From contig JAHLLS010000018.1 of NCBI GenBank assembly GCA_020444045.1, positions 1 to 64,000 on the forward strand: a DNA stretch of 64,000 nucleotides. The letters are read 5' to 3'. Source of the stretch: Deltaproteobacteria bacterium. Lineage in GTDB: Bacteria > Desulfobacterota > Desulfobacteria > Desulfobacterales > UBA5852. Under the pieces are notes generated by a model. The model did no database searches. It was given only the letters and a program-made list of their open reading frames with translations, and was not told the origin of the DNA. The translations under genes and the position numbers were made by a program. This document shows, one piece after another, positions 1 to 6,905 of the stretch; positions within the stretch are counted from its first letter, which is position 1, and every line of letters begins with the position of its first letter.

Positions 1-55
1 GCTCGTCGGGCTCATAACCCGAAGGTCGTTGGTTCGAATCCAGCCCCCGCTACCA
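1..55 (+). tRNA. Initiator tRNA-fMet (CAT), 3' part
   Basis: The window opens inside a tRNA gene. The anticodon stem TCGGG/CCCGA (6-10 and 18-22) encloses the loop CTCATAA with anticodon CAT at 13-15. A T-arm with TTCGAAT follows, and the encoded CCA ends at 55. Three consecutive G-C pairs next to the anticodon loop are the hallmark of initiator tRNAs. The acceptor 5' half and D-arm lie outside the window. An integrase remnant points at this gene, so it was probably an attachment site. Confidence 0.93.
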
Positions 56-66
56 TGTTAAATCAA

Positions 67-97
67 GGGCTTAGGGAACATCCTAAGCCCTTTTTTT
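67..97 (+). terminator. Rho-independent terminator of the tRNA gene
   Basis: A perfect 9-bp stem, GGGCTTAGG (67-75) with CCTAAGCCC (82-90), is followed directly by seven T residues (91-97). It sits 12 bases after the tRNA CCA end. The stop codon of the integrase remnant on the other strand lies inside the stem. Confidence 0.88.
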
Positions 98-535
98 ACG
101 CCTGTACTCGTCCAGTGGGACAAGATTGGTACACCGGTCGACCAAGTTTGGTTTCCCGACCTCGATGCTCTTGGCATCTTGTTGTGATTCCTTGGCCTCA
201 CCTTCAGCATACCTCAAAAATGCCTGTCCGTCCGAGCGGGTCTTTTTCGGAATCCACGCATAGTAACGCTGGAAAATCATTTGCAGTGAGGAATGTCCAA
301 GCATGTTCTGAACCCAACCGACAACTTCACCGAACGTGATGAGTCCATGCTTATCCACTGGTGCGTCAAGTTGCCCGTATTCGAGCAGGTTTCCAAGGTA
401 AAAGTTCCGCAAGTCCCGAGCGGTTTGCTTATCCGTGGTATTCAGCGAACGTTTGAAGGTCTTGCCGTTGTGCTTTTTGCGGAAATAATAGGTGTTTCCA
501 CGCTTATGCAGATATCTGTCTTGTTTCTTCGCCAT
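83..535 (-). pseudogene. Tyrosine integrase with internal deletion
   Basis: A 150-residue frame that joins the two ends of a phage/ICE tyrosine recombinase. The N-terminus (MAKKQDRYLHKRGNTYYFRK) resembles the arm-binding domain of such integrases, followed by the start of a core-binding domain (ITFGEV). It then passes abruptly, near residue 72, to a C-terminal catalytic segment with MLGHSSLQ and the HxxY-type tail. Full-length relatives are roughly 380 residues, so most of the catalytic domain, including the first active-site Arg, is absent. The ATG at 535 is preceded by GGAGG and overlaps the stop of the upstream HTH gene (TGATG), so the two were coupled. The gene faces the initiator tRNA, as is usual for integrases that use a tRNA 3' end. 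Integrase origin is clear; that it is dead is inferred from the deletion. Confidence 0.8.
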
Positions 536-816
536 CAGCTTATCCTCCAATCATCATCGGAAGACAGCCGAGGCTTTACCCGTACCACACGCTCTTGTCC
601 TTTTTGGGGCTCCTTTCTCCATTGTGTAAAGGTTTCTTGGAAATTTTCGATTTCCCTGCGATAATACAACACACGGTCTGAACCTGGGGCAATAAAAAAA
701 CTTAACAATCCCCTGTTTCGCCAGTTTTTTATCGTATTGGCCGTGACTCGAAAATAATCCGCCACCTCATTCTGTGTCCATAACTCTTTTTCCCATAAAT
801 TTCCTTTCTCTTTCAT
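535..816 (-). CDS. Excisionase/MerR-like helix-turn-helix protein
   Basis: A 93-residue protein whose first half has the HTH_17/excisionase pattern: WTQNEVADYFRVTANTIKNW followed by RNRGLLSFF and a basic strand. This fold recognises DNA at element ends or acts as a small regulator. A good ribosome-binding site (GAGGTG) precedes the ATG at 816. It overlaps the integrase remnant by one base, so it is probably the recombination directionality factor or regulator of the same degraded element. The C-terminal tail (KPQKG to the end) is basic and has no recognised domain. No frame damage is visible, but its partner integrase is broken. Confidence 0.6.
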   Translation of the reverse strand: MKEKGNLWEKELWTQNEVADYFRVTANTIKNWRNRGLLSFFIAPGSDRVLYYRREIENFQETFTQWRKEPQKGQERVVRVKPRLSSDDDWRIS

Positions 817-884
817 TTATCGCACCTCGTTTTAAATTCGGTCGAGCAGGCCCTATGCTGGTTGTTCCAGAGAACGGGTCATGA

Positions 885-1499
885 CCTCCGGCAAAGCCGG
901 AGGCTTGACTTGTGAACCGCTCAAAGCGGTAGATTAACTTCAGGGGCCACCTAAAGGTGGCTACGATCCAAACAACCCCAACTGGTCGATCTTTTTATCG
1001 ATTTCTTCATGCTTTTTAATGTACTGCCGGATCACCTCTTCATCTCGACCGGCTGTGGAAACATAATATCCTCTGGCCCAGAAATGTTAACCAGTATAAT
1101 TTTTCCGCTTCCCAATATACTGGCGGGCGATATGAATTGCACTTTTACCCTTGATGTACCCGACTACCTGGGAGACGGCATATTTTGGCGGAATTGATAT
1201 CAGCATATGAAGATGGTCGCCACTCATATGGCCCTCGTAAATCCTGCTCTCCTTATGAGATGCTAACTCATGCAATACGCTTCCCAGATACCGACGCAAT
1301 TGCCCGAACAGAACCTTCTTGCGATACTTCGGAATCCATACCAGGTGATACTTGCAATCCCATGCCGTGTGGCTTAAGCTTTGAATGTTGTTCATCGAAA
1401 GCCTCCTCGAACGTGATCTTTGAGCGGTTCACAAACAGGGAGGCTTTCGTTTTTTCCCGGAACTGTCAAACTCTGCGTGTCTCCCCGGCTAAGCCGGGG
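885..1499 (-). mobile_element. Degenerate IS200/IS605-type insertion sequence
   Basis: The element carries a Y1-transposase pseudogene flanked by short hairpins typical of this superfamily. On the low-coordinate side are hairpins 885-903 (CCTCCGGC/GCCGGAGG), 916-930 (ACCGCT/AGCGGT) and 946-961 (GCCACCT/AGGTGGC). On the other side is 1483-1499 (CCCCGGC/GCCGGGG). IS200-family elements are bounded by subterminal hairpins rather than inverted repeats. The exact ends cannot be fixed from one copy, so the limits given are the outermost hairpins. Confidence 0.65.
961..1395 (-). pseudogene. tnpA: IS200-type Y1 (HUH) transposase with nonsense codon
   Basis: The frame starts at 1395 and reads as a standard TnpA_REP/IS200 transposase: KYHLVWIPKYRKKVL, then GDHLHMLISIPP, the HUH metal site (here HLH). 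It stops at a TAA at 1087-1089. Reading past that stop in the same frame gives HFWARGYYVSTAGRDEE and a normal C-terminus ending at 961-963, total about 144 codons, the usual family length. The TAA stands where relatives have Gln (GQHFWARG), so one C-to-T change (CAA to TAA) explains it. The catalytic Tyr is in the YYVSTAG stretch beyond the stop, so the truncated product cannot cut DNA. Confidence 0.85.
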
Positions 1500-1816
1500 G
1501 TTTACCCAAGATAATTATTTCAATCCTCTTCTAAAACACTGGCCAGCCCCCCCCATTTCGTCCAACTATTCTCGTTTTCGACGCCCGGCGTTTGGTACCC
1601 TATTGACAAAAGGCAACCGTTCCAGTGTTGACCGGATGCCGGGAATTTCCTTGTGGATGCAGTTTATAGGGATCAATTCATGAACGAGAGGTGCTTGTTA
1701 AAGGTCTGCCCGCCGTGCTCCCGGGGATCTCTTGCCGATCTCGCGGGAGCGACGAATCAATCATATGGCCGTTTCTAAAATCAATTATTCGCATGCGGTT
1801 GATGAAGGAGATAACC
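1500..1816. other. Non-coding stretch between IS remnant and next gene
   Basis: About 315 bases with no convincing gene. A weak TTGACA at about 1603 has no good -10 partner at the right distance. The last bases carry the ribosome-binding site of the gene at 1817. Confidence 0.4.
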
Positions 1817-2299
1817 ATGGAACAAGCCATACCCATCGAAGAATGCGCCAAGCAGCGCCGGAATGTTTTGGTGAATGCGTTTACGCTTTTTATCAAAAAC
1901 CTGATGGAAGAAGGTCTGGACCGCGACAAAGTCCGGCGGGCAAGCGACAGGGTTTGGGAAACCCTGGGAACCCAGGCTGCCGAGCAGCTCAAACCGTTTA
2001 TGGGCGACAAGGTCAATCTGGAGGGGCTGCGCCAGGCCGGGCTAATCACCGAAAGCATCCACGGCATGACAGTGAAGAGCGCCATTGCCGGAAAGCAGCT
2101 GAATACGGAATTTACCAGCTGCCCCTGGCAGGAAGCCTTGAAAGCGAACGCCGTGCCGGAAGACTGGCGGATGTGCGCCAGCGGCCACAGCGCCTTTGCT
2201 CAAAGCATGTTCAGAGGGCTGCACCCCGGTGCAGTCTGGAAACTCGAAGAAAACATGCCGGCCGGGGCCCGTATCTGTAAAGGTATCACCACGCTTTAG
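1817..2299 (+). CDS. ATC-hydrolase-like small protein
   Basis: A 160-residue soluble protein. The start is the ATG at 1817, six bases after GAAGGAGAT; the open frame extends upstream but without such a site. The C-terminal half has a Cys-rich pattern (CPWQEALK, then WRMCASGH, and a late ARICKG) resembling the L-2-amino-thiazoline-4-carboxylic acid hydrolase-like family (pfam ATC_hydrolase), whose members carry two or three conserved Cys and a Trp-Cys motif. Most members of that family have no tested activity, so the enzyme name should not be taken literally. No operon partner: the next gene is on the opposite strand beyond a strong hairpin. Confidence 0.5.
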   Translation: MEQAIPIEECAKQRRNVLVNAFTLFIKNLMEEGLDRDKVRRASDRVWETLGTQAAEQLKPFMGDKVNLEGLRQAGLITESIHGMTVKSAIAGKQLNTEFTSCPWQEALKANAVPEDWRMCASGHSAFAQSMFRGLHPGAVWKLEENMPAGARICKGITTL

Positions 2300-2307
2300 T
2301 CTCATGC

Positions 2308-2338
2308 ATAACGGGCGGGGGTGGCCCCTGCCCGTTAT
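2308..2338. terminator. Hairpin between converging genes, probable bidirectional terminator
   Basis: TAACGGGC (2309-2316) pairs with GCCCGTTA (2330-2337), with a GC-rich inner extension. It lies 10 bases after the stop of the plus-strand gene and 47 bases past the stop of the minus-strand GlsB-like gene. Poly-T tracts are weak on both sides. Confidence 0.55.
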
Positions 2339-2384
2339 AATCTCCCGCGCAAACTTCCATCCGACACCGCGATAACCCAATCTG

Positions 2385-2639
2385 CTATTGCTTCTTTTTC
2401 ATGGCGCGATAAATCGCCAGAAGCAAAACGGCACCTCCGGTGGCGATCAAAATACTGCCCACGTTAAAGCCCGTCACCGTCCCGAAGCCCAACTTGGCAC
2501 CAATGAACCCGCCCACAAACGCTCCGGCGATACCGATACCAATGGTAATGAACAATCCACCGGGATCTTTCCCCGGCATAATCAGTTTGGCAAGCACGCC
2601 CACGATAAGCCCCATGATAATCCAAGAAATAAATCCCAA
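2385..2639 (-). CDS. GlsB/YeaQ/YmgE-type small membrane protein
   Basis: An 84-residue membrane protein of the transglycosylase-associated/GlsB family: FISWIIMGLIVGVLAKLIMPG, then a Gly-rich second helix (GIAGAFVGGFIGAKLG) and a third helix before a KKKQ tail. The start is taken as the TTG at 2639 because GGAGGA lies six bases upstream and the resulting length matches the family (82-84 residues); an upstream in-frame start would add a charged leader. Family members are stress-induced inner-membrane proteins of unknown mechanism. It neighbours two other small general-stress-type genes on the same strand. Confidence 0.82.
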   Translation of the reverse strand: MGFISWIIMGLIVGVLAKLIMPGKDPGGLFITIGIGIAGAFVGGFIGAKLGFGTVTGFNVGSILIATGGAVLLLAIYRAMKKKQ

Positions 2640-2692
2640 AACAATCCTCCTCTGGTCAGTGATGACAGCCAACTGGTTTTAGTGAATGACCG

Positions 2693-3028
2693 CTATGCCA
2701 CGATATCGTCAATCGCTGCATTCGGCGCGTTTTTCTTGACCGAACTGATACCGTTTTCCATCGCGCTGGTCGAAGAATACATCTCGCTGGTGCCGATCAC
2801 CTGCCCGTTGGACGCCTTCAACACAAAATAGGGTTGGTTGCTGCTGGAGGTGTTGCGCGTGAAGTTGGCATCATTGCCGGCGTTTTTCTTGATCGATTCA
2901 ATGCCATTCTGGGCGCTGGCTTTTTCCTTGTACTGCTGGCTGGTTAAAATCACCTGTCCATTGGTGGCCTTCAAGTTGAAGGCAAACTTGCCGCTCTTGG
3001 TTTGTTTCAATTCGAATTTTGCCGCCAT
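2693..3028 (-). CDS. YegP family protein (tandem DUF1508)
   Basis: A 111-residue protein made of two copies of the DUF1508 repeat: FELKQTKSGKFAFNLKATNG, and about 50 residues later PYFVLKASNGQVIGTSEMY. Each copy has the family core FxLKAxNGQxIxTSxxY and a downstream GIxSVKKNA. Start at ATG 3028, preceded by AGGAG; an upstream in-frame extension is not family-like. Family members form a small beta-rich dimer-like fold; the function is unknown, although homologues are often stress- or stationary-phase-associated. It lies between GlsB-like and DUF2780 genes on the same strand. Confidence 0.85.
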   Translation of the reverse strand: MAAKFELKQTKSGKFAFNLKATNGQVILTSQQYKEKASAQNGIESIKKNAGNDANFTRNTSSSNQPYFVLKASNGQVIGTSEMYSSTSAMENGISSVKKNAPNAAIDDIVA

Positions 3029-3089
3029 AGATAGTTTTCTCCTTATCGTTGATACATCATGGTAGGATGGGCCGACTGGTTGATGCGGC

Positions 3090-3473
3090 CTATTGCAAAA
3101 CCCTCGCAAGCATCTGTTTAATGGCGTCACCCCCCTTGGATTGGACAAAAGAAAGCACAATCGGGATAAATTTCCCGATCATACCGGAATCCAGACCCAG
3201 GTTTTTGAACCCGCCGGCCAGTTCCGCCAGCCCGGCCAATTGCGAACCACCTCCTCCCAAGGACGAGGCCAGGCCACCCAGGGCGCCAGCCAACCCGCCC
3301 GCTTGCGGCGCCGCAGCCATCAGGTTTTCGATACCCGGGACGGCGTCTTTCACCTGGGCAAACTCACCGGATGATAATTTTTCCTGGGCCAGTTTAAAAA
3401 GCAACCCGGCACCTCCCGTAGCCTGTTCGTCGGAAACACCGAGTTGTTGCACCAAGATCTGAATCAATTCCAT
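3090..3473 (-). CDS. DUF2780 family protein
   Basis: A 127-residue protein beginning MELIQILVQQLGVSDEQATG, with an amphipathic helical N-terminal part followed by a Gly/Ala-rich centre (GGLAGALGGLASSLGGGGSQ) and a C-terminal helix (FVQSKGGDAIKQMLARV). This matches the VcgC/VcgE-type DUF2780 family, which has no established function. The start at ATG 3473 follows GGAGG by seven bases; an upstream in-frame start lacks a site. It probably shares a transcript with the YegP-type gene 61 bases downstream. Confidence 0.7.
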   Translation of the reverse strand: MELIQILVQQLGVSDEQATGGAGLLFKLAQEKLSSGEFAQVKDAVPGIENLMAAAPQAGGLAGALGGLASSLGGGGSQLAGLAELAGGFKNLGLDSGMIGKFIPIVLSFVQSKGGDAIKQMLARVLQ

Positions 3474-3967
3474 GGGACCACCTCCATTGCATGCGTTGAA
3501 CTGCAGGCCGCCACGCATAACGCCGGTATCTTTGAACGGTCATCCGCAGCGGCTTTTGAGCGGCACCCGTTGCTGATCAAATCCATGTTGTACTGCCTGT
3601 AGCCGCTATTTTAAGCCTCCGGTCTGGCGGGAGGCATATTATCTGGAACTGGGGTTTGTTGACGCGGATAGGAATGTCTGCATCAATGACTTAGAGGTAA
3701 GGCATGATTTGGGATTGTAAACTTTGCGCTCTAAAATTGGCGGCTATTACATGGCTTGGATGGCCTGCTTGGAACGCATGGCGTGAAGCAAGTGGCGAGG
3801 GAAACGGATCGGCGGGACCGGAATGAATATGATGTCCAAAAGGCCTGCCGCAGGCGGCGCACCCACATCCAATTTAATCTTGACCTTTGCTCCCGTTCAG
3901 GTTGTACTTGCGTAGTAGGCCCACCTCGTGAAAATGAACACTTTTTCACCCACCGGGGATTTTTGCT
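3474..3967. other. Divergent intergenic region
   Basis: About 490 bases between the DUF2780 gene (minus) and the binding-protein gene (plus). No recognisable coding sequence or RNA. A short imperfect hairpin lies near 3617-3637 (GCCTCC/GGAGGC). Promoters for both flanking genes should lie here but none is distinct. Confidence 0.4.
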
Positions 3968-4747
3968 ATGCCGAGGATCCAACCTCTTGCGCTCATCATT
4001 ATGGGCTGCCTTCTCGTCTCAATTGCCGAACCCAGCCACATCTTCGCCAAGCCCCTGCGCGTTGGCTATTTCAAAGTCGCACCCCATGCCATGCCCGGTT
4101 CCCAGGGCGCGCCGCAAGGTGTGGCAGTGGAATATTTCAGGCTCGTCGCCCGGGAGATGCAGCTTGATGAAATCGAGTTCATCATGCTGCCCCTGGGCCG
4201 CCTGCTGCTGGACCTCGAAAAAAACCAGATCGACATGGCGCTGCTGCTGGCACGCGATGCCGAGCGTGTGGAAAAGTTTGTCTATCCGGAGAAAGCCTTC
4301 TGTGTCACCAAACCGTCCATCGCCGTCAGTGTATCGAACCCCTTGCAGAAGGTAACATCAATAGAAGACCTTTTACCGCTGTCCTTTCACGAGACCCCGG
4401 GCAATTACCACACGGCCATCATGCAGGATCCCCGATTGCAGATCGAACCGTTGACCGGCGAGGATTTTACCCGCCGCTGCTACGCCATGATCGTGGCCGG
4501 TCGCATCGATGCCTGCTACCAGCCCGACCACTATCCCATCCAGTTCGAAGCGGTGCGGGAGCCATTCGTGGACCATGTCAAAATCCTCTACCTCCCCGAC
4601 CCGCCCATCGGGCTCTACTCGGTTTTTTCAAAGGCCAGCGCCCCGCTTTATCTCAAACGCTACGAAAAGGCCCTATCCGCCGTGCAGCAACGCCATTCCT
4701 ACGGCGTCATCTTCGCGGACTTTATCACCGATTATAAAAATCGGTAA
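3968..4747 (+). CDS. Periplasmic amino-acid-type solute-binding protein
   Basis: A 259-residue protein with a signal peptide (LALIIMGCLLVSIAEPSHIFA, cleavage about residue 27), then the opening strand of family 3 binding proteins (KPLRVGYFKVAPHAMP), the ligand-lobe region (GVAVEYFRLVAREM) and a lobe-two region (RRCYAMIVAGRIDACYQ). Similar stand-alone proteins are common in deltaproteobacteria. No permease or ATPase lies next to it, so it may feed an unlinked transporter or act as a sensor input. The ligand cannot be told from sequence. Confidence 0.65.
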   Translation: MPRIQPLALIIMGCLLVSIAEPSHIFAKPLRVGYFKVAPHAMPGSQGAPQGVAVEYFRLVAREMQLDEIEFIMLPLGRLLLDLEKNQIDMALLLARDAERVEKFVYPEKAFCVTKPSIAVSVSNPLQKVTSIEDLLPLSFHETPGNYHTAIMQDPRLQIEPLTGEDFTRRCYAMIVAGRIDACYQPDHYPIQFEAVREPFVDHVKILYLPDPPIGLYSVFSKASAPLYLKRYEKALSAVQQRHSYGVIFADFITDYKNR

Positions 4748-4772
4748 GGAGACTATCTAAAACCAAATCATA

Positions 4773-5432
4773 TCATCCCAGACCGGGATAATGGCCGATG
4801 CCGTCCAGATGCCCGGCATCACCCCAGGTCTGAATGACCCAGCGGGGGGTACCGTAAAAATGGCCGTGGACGAATACGCTCAGGCTGGCATTGGTCGTCA
4901 CGTAGCAGCGGGGCTGGCCGAGAGGCCGTTGGGAGACATAACGGAAGAGACTGTCCAGCACGCCGCCGTGAACCACAATGGCGACGGTGCTCCCGGCCTG
5001 CGCCATCATAACCTCTACCAGCCAGCCGATATTGCGCTCGTAATGCATGCGGTGGCTTTCGCCGCCCGGAATCACATAGTCCGGATCATCGGCGTTGAAT
5101 TGCGCCAGCACTTCGGCGTGGGCCGCTTTTATTTCCGGAAGGCTCAGCCCTTCCAGCACCCCATAATGGCGCTCCCGCAGGCGATGGTCCACTGCCACCG
5201 TATGCCCCGTATAGTCCGCGATGATGGCGGCCGACTCCCGGGCCCGCCCCAGATCGCTGCTGATCATGGTGTCGATGGCCATGCCCTGCAACCGACGCCC
5301 CAGGGCGTCCACCTGCCGTCTTCCGTTGACCGTCAGGGGGCTGTCCTCATGCCCCTGGAAGCGTTCCTCGACATTCCAGACGGTTTCGCCGTGGCGAATC
5401 GCCAGGAGGGTGGTTAGCGGTAGATTGGGCAT
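4773..5432 (-). CDS. Histidine phosphatase family protein
   Basis: A 219-residue member of the phosphoglycerate mutase/histidine phosphatase superfamily. The catalytic motif RHGETVWN is close to the N-terminus, with SDLGRARESA, the RLRERHYGVLEG segment holding the second catalytic Arg and the Glu, and a late VVHGGVLDSLF containing the second His. ATG 5432 is preferred over ATG 5438 because the AAGG box lies at proper distance from it. Could be a phosphoglycerate mutase-like or cobalamin/nucleotide phosphatase; the substrate cannot be predicted. It is the last gene after the methyltransferase on the same strand, about 90 bases away. Confidence 0.85.
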   Translation of the reverse strand: MPNLPLTTLLAIRHGETVWNVEERFQGHEDSPLTVNGRRQVDALGRRLQGMAIDTMISSDLGRARESAAIIADYTGHTVAVDHRLRERHYGVLEGLSLPEIKAAHAEVLAQFNADDPDYVIPGGESHRMHYERNIGWLVEVMMAQAGSTVAIVVHGGVLDSLFRYVSQRPLGQPRCYVTTNASLSVFVHGHFYGTPRWVIQTWGDAGHLDGIGHYPGLG

Positions 5433-5520
5433 GATCATCCTTCCTCAAAAATGATGGCGGTCTGTTTTATGGCCCACTGCAATTTGGCCTGCACTGGGTC
5501 GGCCGGATTCCGAACGGCGG

Positions 5521-6687
5521 CTAAAACAGCTTCAGCTGCGCGGGACCCGCCGGGGGGCGTTTTGCGGGTGCCGTTCGGGCTGGACGGTCCGACGTTTCGT
5601 GGGGCAGCAGGGTCTCCCAATCTTGGCAGAAGGCGTCCTGGGGGGCGGCATCATACGCCACATCGACTTCGGAGCGGGAGGACCGTTTCAGCCGTATCAG
5701 CGGATTAAAGAGCAATTCCTTCTCCTGGGCGGTGACCACGGGAAACCCATAGACGCTGTTGCGGTGTTTAAGGGGCGCATTGGCCGCCATTCGTTCTTCC
5801 ACAAACGCAATGTGCCGGGCGAGGCGGCCTTCGATATAATGATTCAGCCGGTCGCACAAGCTTTGCGTGCAGACGTCCAGATGGCTTTCCATATCGGCAT
5901 CGATTTCAAGACCGATGCTGTTGCGTGCGGCGGCCATGGCCGCCACGCTGGTGGTGCCCGTTCCCCAAAAGGGATCGAGCACCAGATCGCCCCGGACCGA
6001 ATACATGATCACCAGCCGATAGGCCACTTTCAACGGAAAGGCGGCACTGCGCTTGCGGAATTCACTGTTGGCAAGCGCCTGGGAAGTACCTTTGATATCC
6101 GTCCAGATATCGGAGAAGAAACGGTTGCGCTCTTCCCAGAACATGGCGCTGGCCCGCCGGTTTTGTTTTTCACCGTCGGTTTGGAAAACCCGTTTGGGAC
6201 CTTTGCGGGCGATCAGGATATATTCGTGCTCCAGGGTGACATAAGCGCCGGCTGGCAGCACGCCCGATCCCATGAATTTATTGGGCGCATTGGTCTGTTT
6301 GCGCCATAGAATATCGGGCAGGAGGGTAAAGCCGGCCTGGGACAGATGCTGCAAAATTCTGGCGTGATTGGGATACAGCGCAAATTCGCCGTCAACACTG
6401 CGGGTGGCATCGCCGATATTGATGCAGGCAAAACCGCCCGGTTTCAGCACACGAAAACTCTCGTCCCAGACCCGGTCCAGCAGACAATGCATGAATTCAT
6501 GGGCCTCCTTGGATCGTCCCTCCGCCAGCGCATCTGCGATGCGCGGGTCCTGCTGACAGAACGCCGCGTCCCACATCTGGATCATGGGATAGGGGGGCGA
6601 CGTGACGATGAGGTCGACACTGGCCGACGGCAGCATCTGCATCCGCCGGGCGTCGCAGAAATAGACGTTGTGTCTGGTTTTCAGCAT
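5521..6687 (-). CDS. Site-specific DNA methyltransferase (orphan)
   Basis: A 388-residue amino-methyltransferase of the N4-cytosine/N6-adenine type. The catalytic TSPPY is at residues 29-33 and the SAM-binding DPFWGTGTT at 238-246, so the order is catalytic motif first (beta-class arrangement). Between them lie KPGGFACINIGD and an LEHEYILIARKG segment typical of the family. The C-terminal 100 residues (after GLEIDADMES) probably include target recognition and end in a Pro/Lys-rich tail. No restriction endonuclease gene lies beside it, so it is likely a solitary methylase affecting regulation or replication rather than defence. The recognition sequence is unknown. Confidence 0.85.
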   Translation of the reverse strand: MLKTRHNVYFCDARRMQMLPSASVDLIVTSPPYPMIQMWDAAFCQQDPRIADALAEGRSKEAHEFMHCLLDRVWDESFRVLKPGGFACINIGDATRSVDGEFALYPNHARILQHLSQAGFTLLPDILWRKQTNAPNKFMGSGVLPAGAYVTLEHEYILIARKGPKRVFQTDGEKQNRRASAMFWEERNRFFSDIWTDIKGTSQALANSEFRKRSAAFPLKVAYRLVIMYSVRGDLVLDPFWGTGTTSVAAMAAARNSIGLEIDADMESHLDVCTQSLCDRLNHYIEGRLARHIAFVEERMAANAPLKHRNSVYGFPVVTAQEKELLFNPLIRLKRSSRSEVDVAYDAAPQDAFCQDWETLLPHETSDRPARTAPAKRPPAGPAQLKLF

Positions 6688-6905
6688 GGGATCGGACTCA
6701 CGCTCCTGTTCGCCAATACGACGGTATCGATTGCCGATAGACCCCTTATAACAGAAAAAGCGGGTTGGCTAAACGGCCTTCCCGCTCGAATGGGTTGCTC
6801 CTGTTATAGGTATCCAAAGCCGTTGGTTGCCTGGAACTGAATAGGCCGCCTGCAGCGCCCCGTCAACTTCACCCTAAAAAATGGTGTAGGCCGGGCGGCA
6901 AATGG

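Noticed and set aside
1-1510. Second attachment-site copy of the tRNA 3' end beyond the integrase remnant
   Set aside because: I looked for the GGTTCGAATCC-type core downstream and saw only chance short matches (near 32870 and 39765), so no att pair is claimed.
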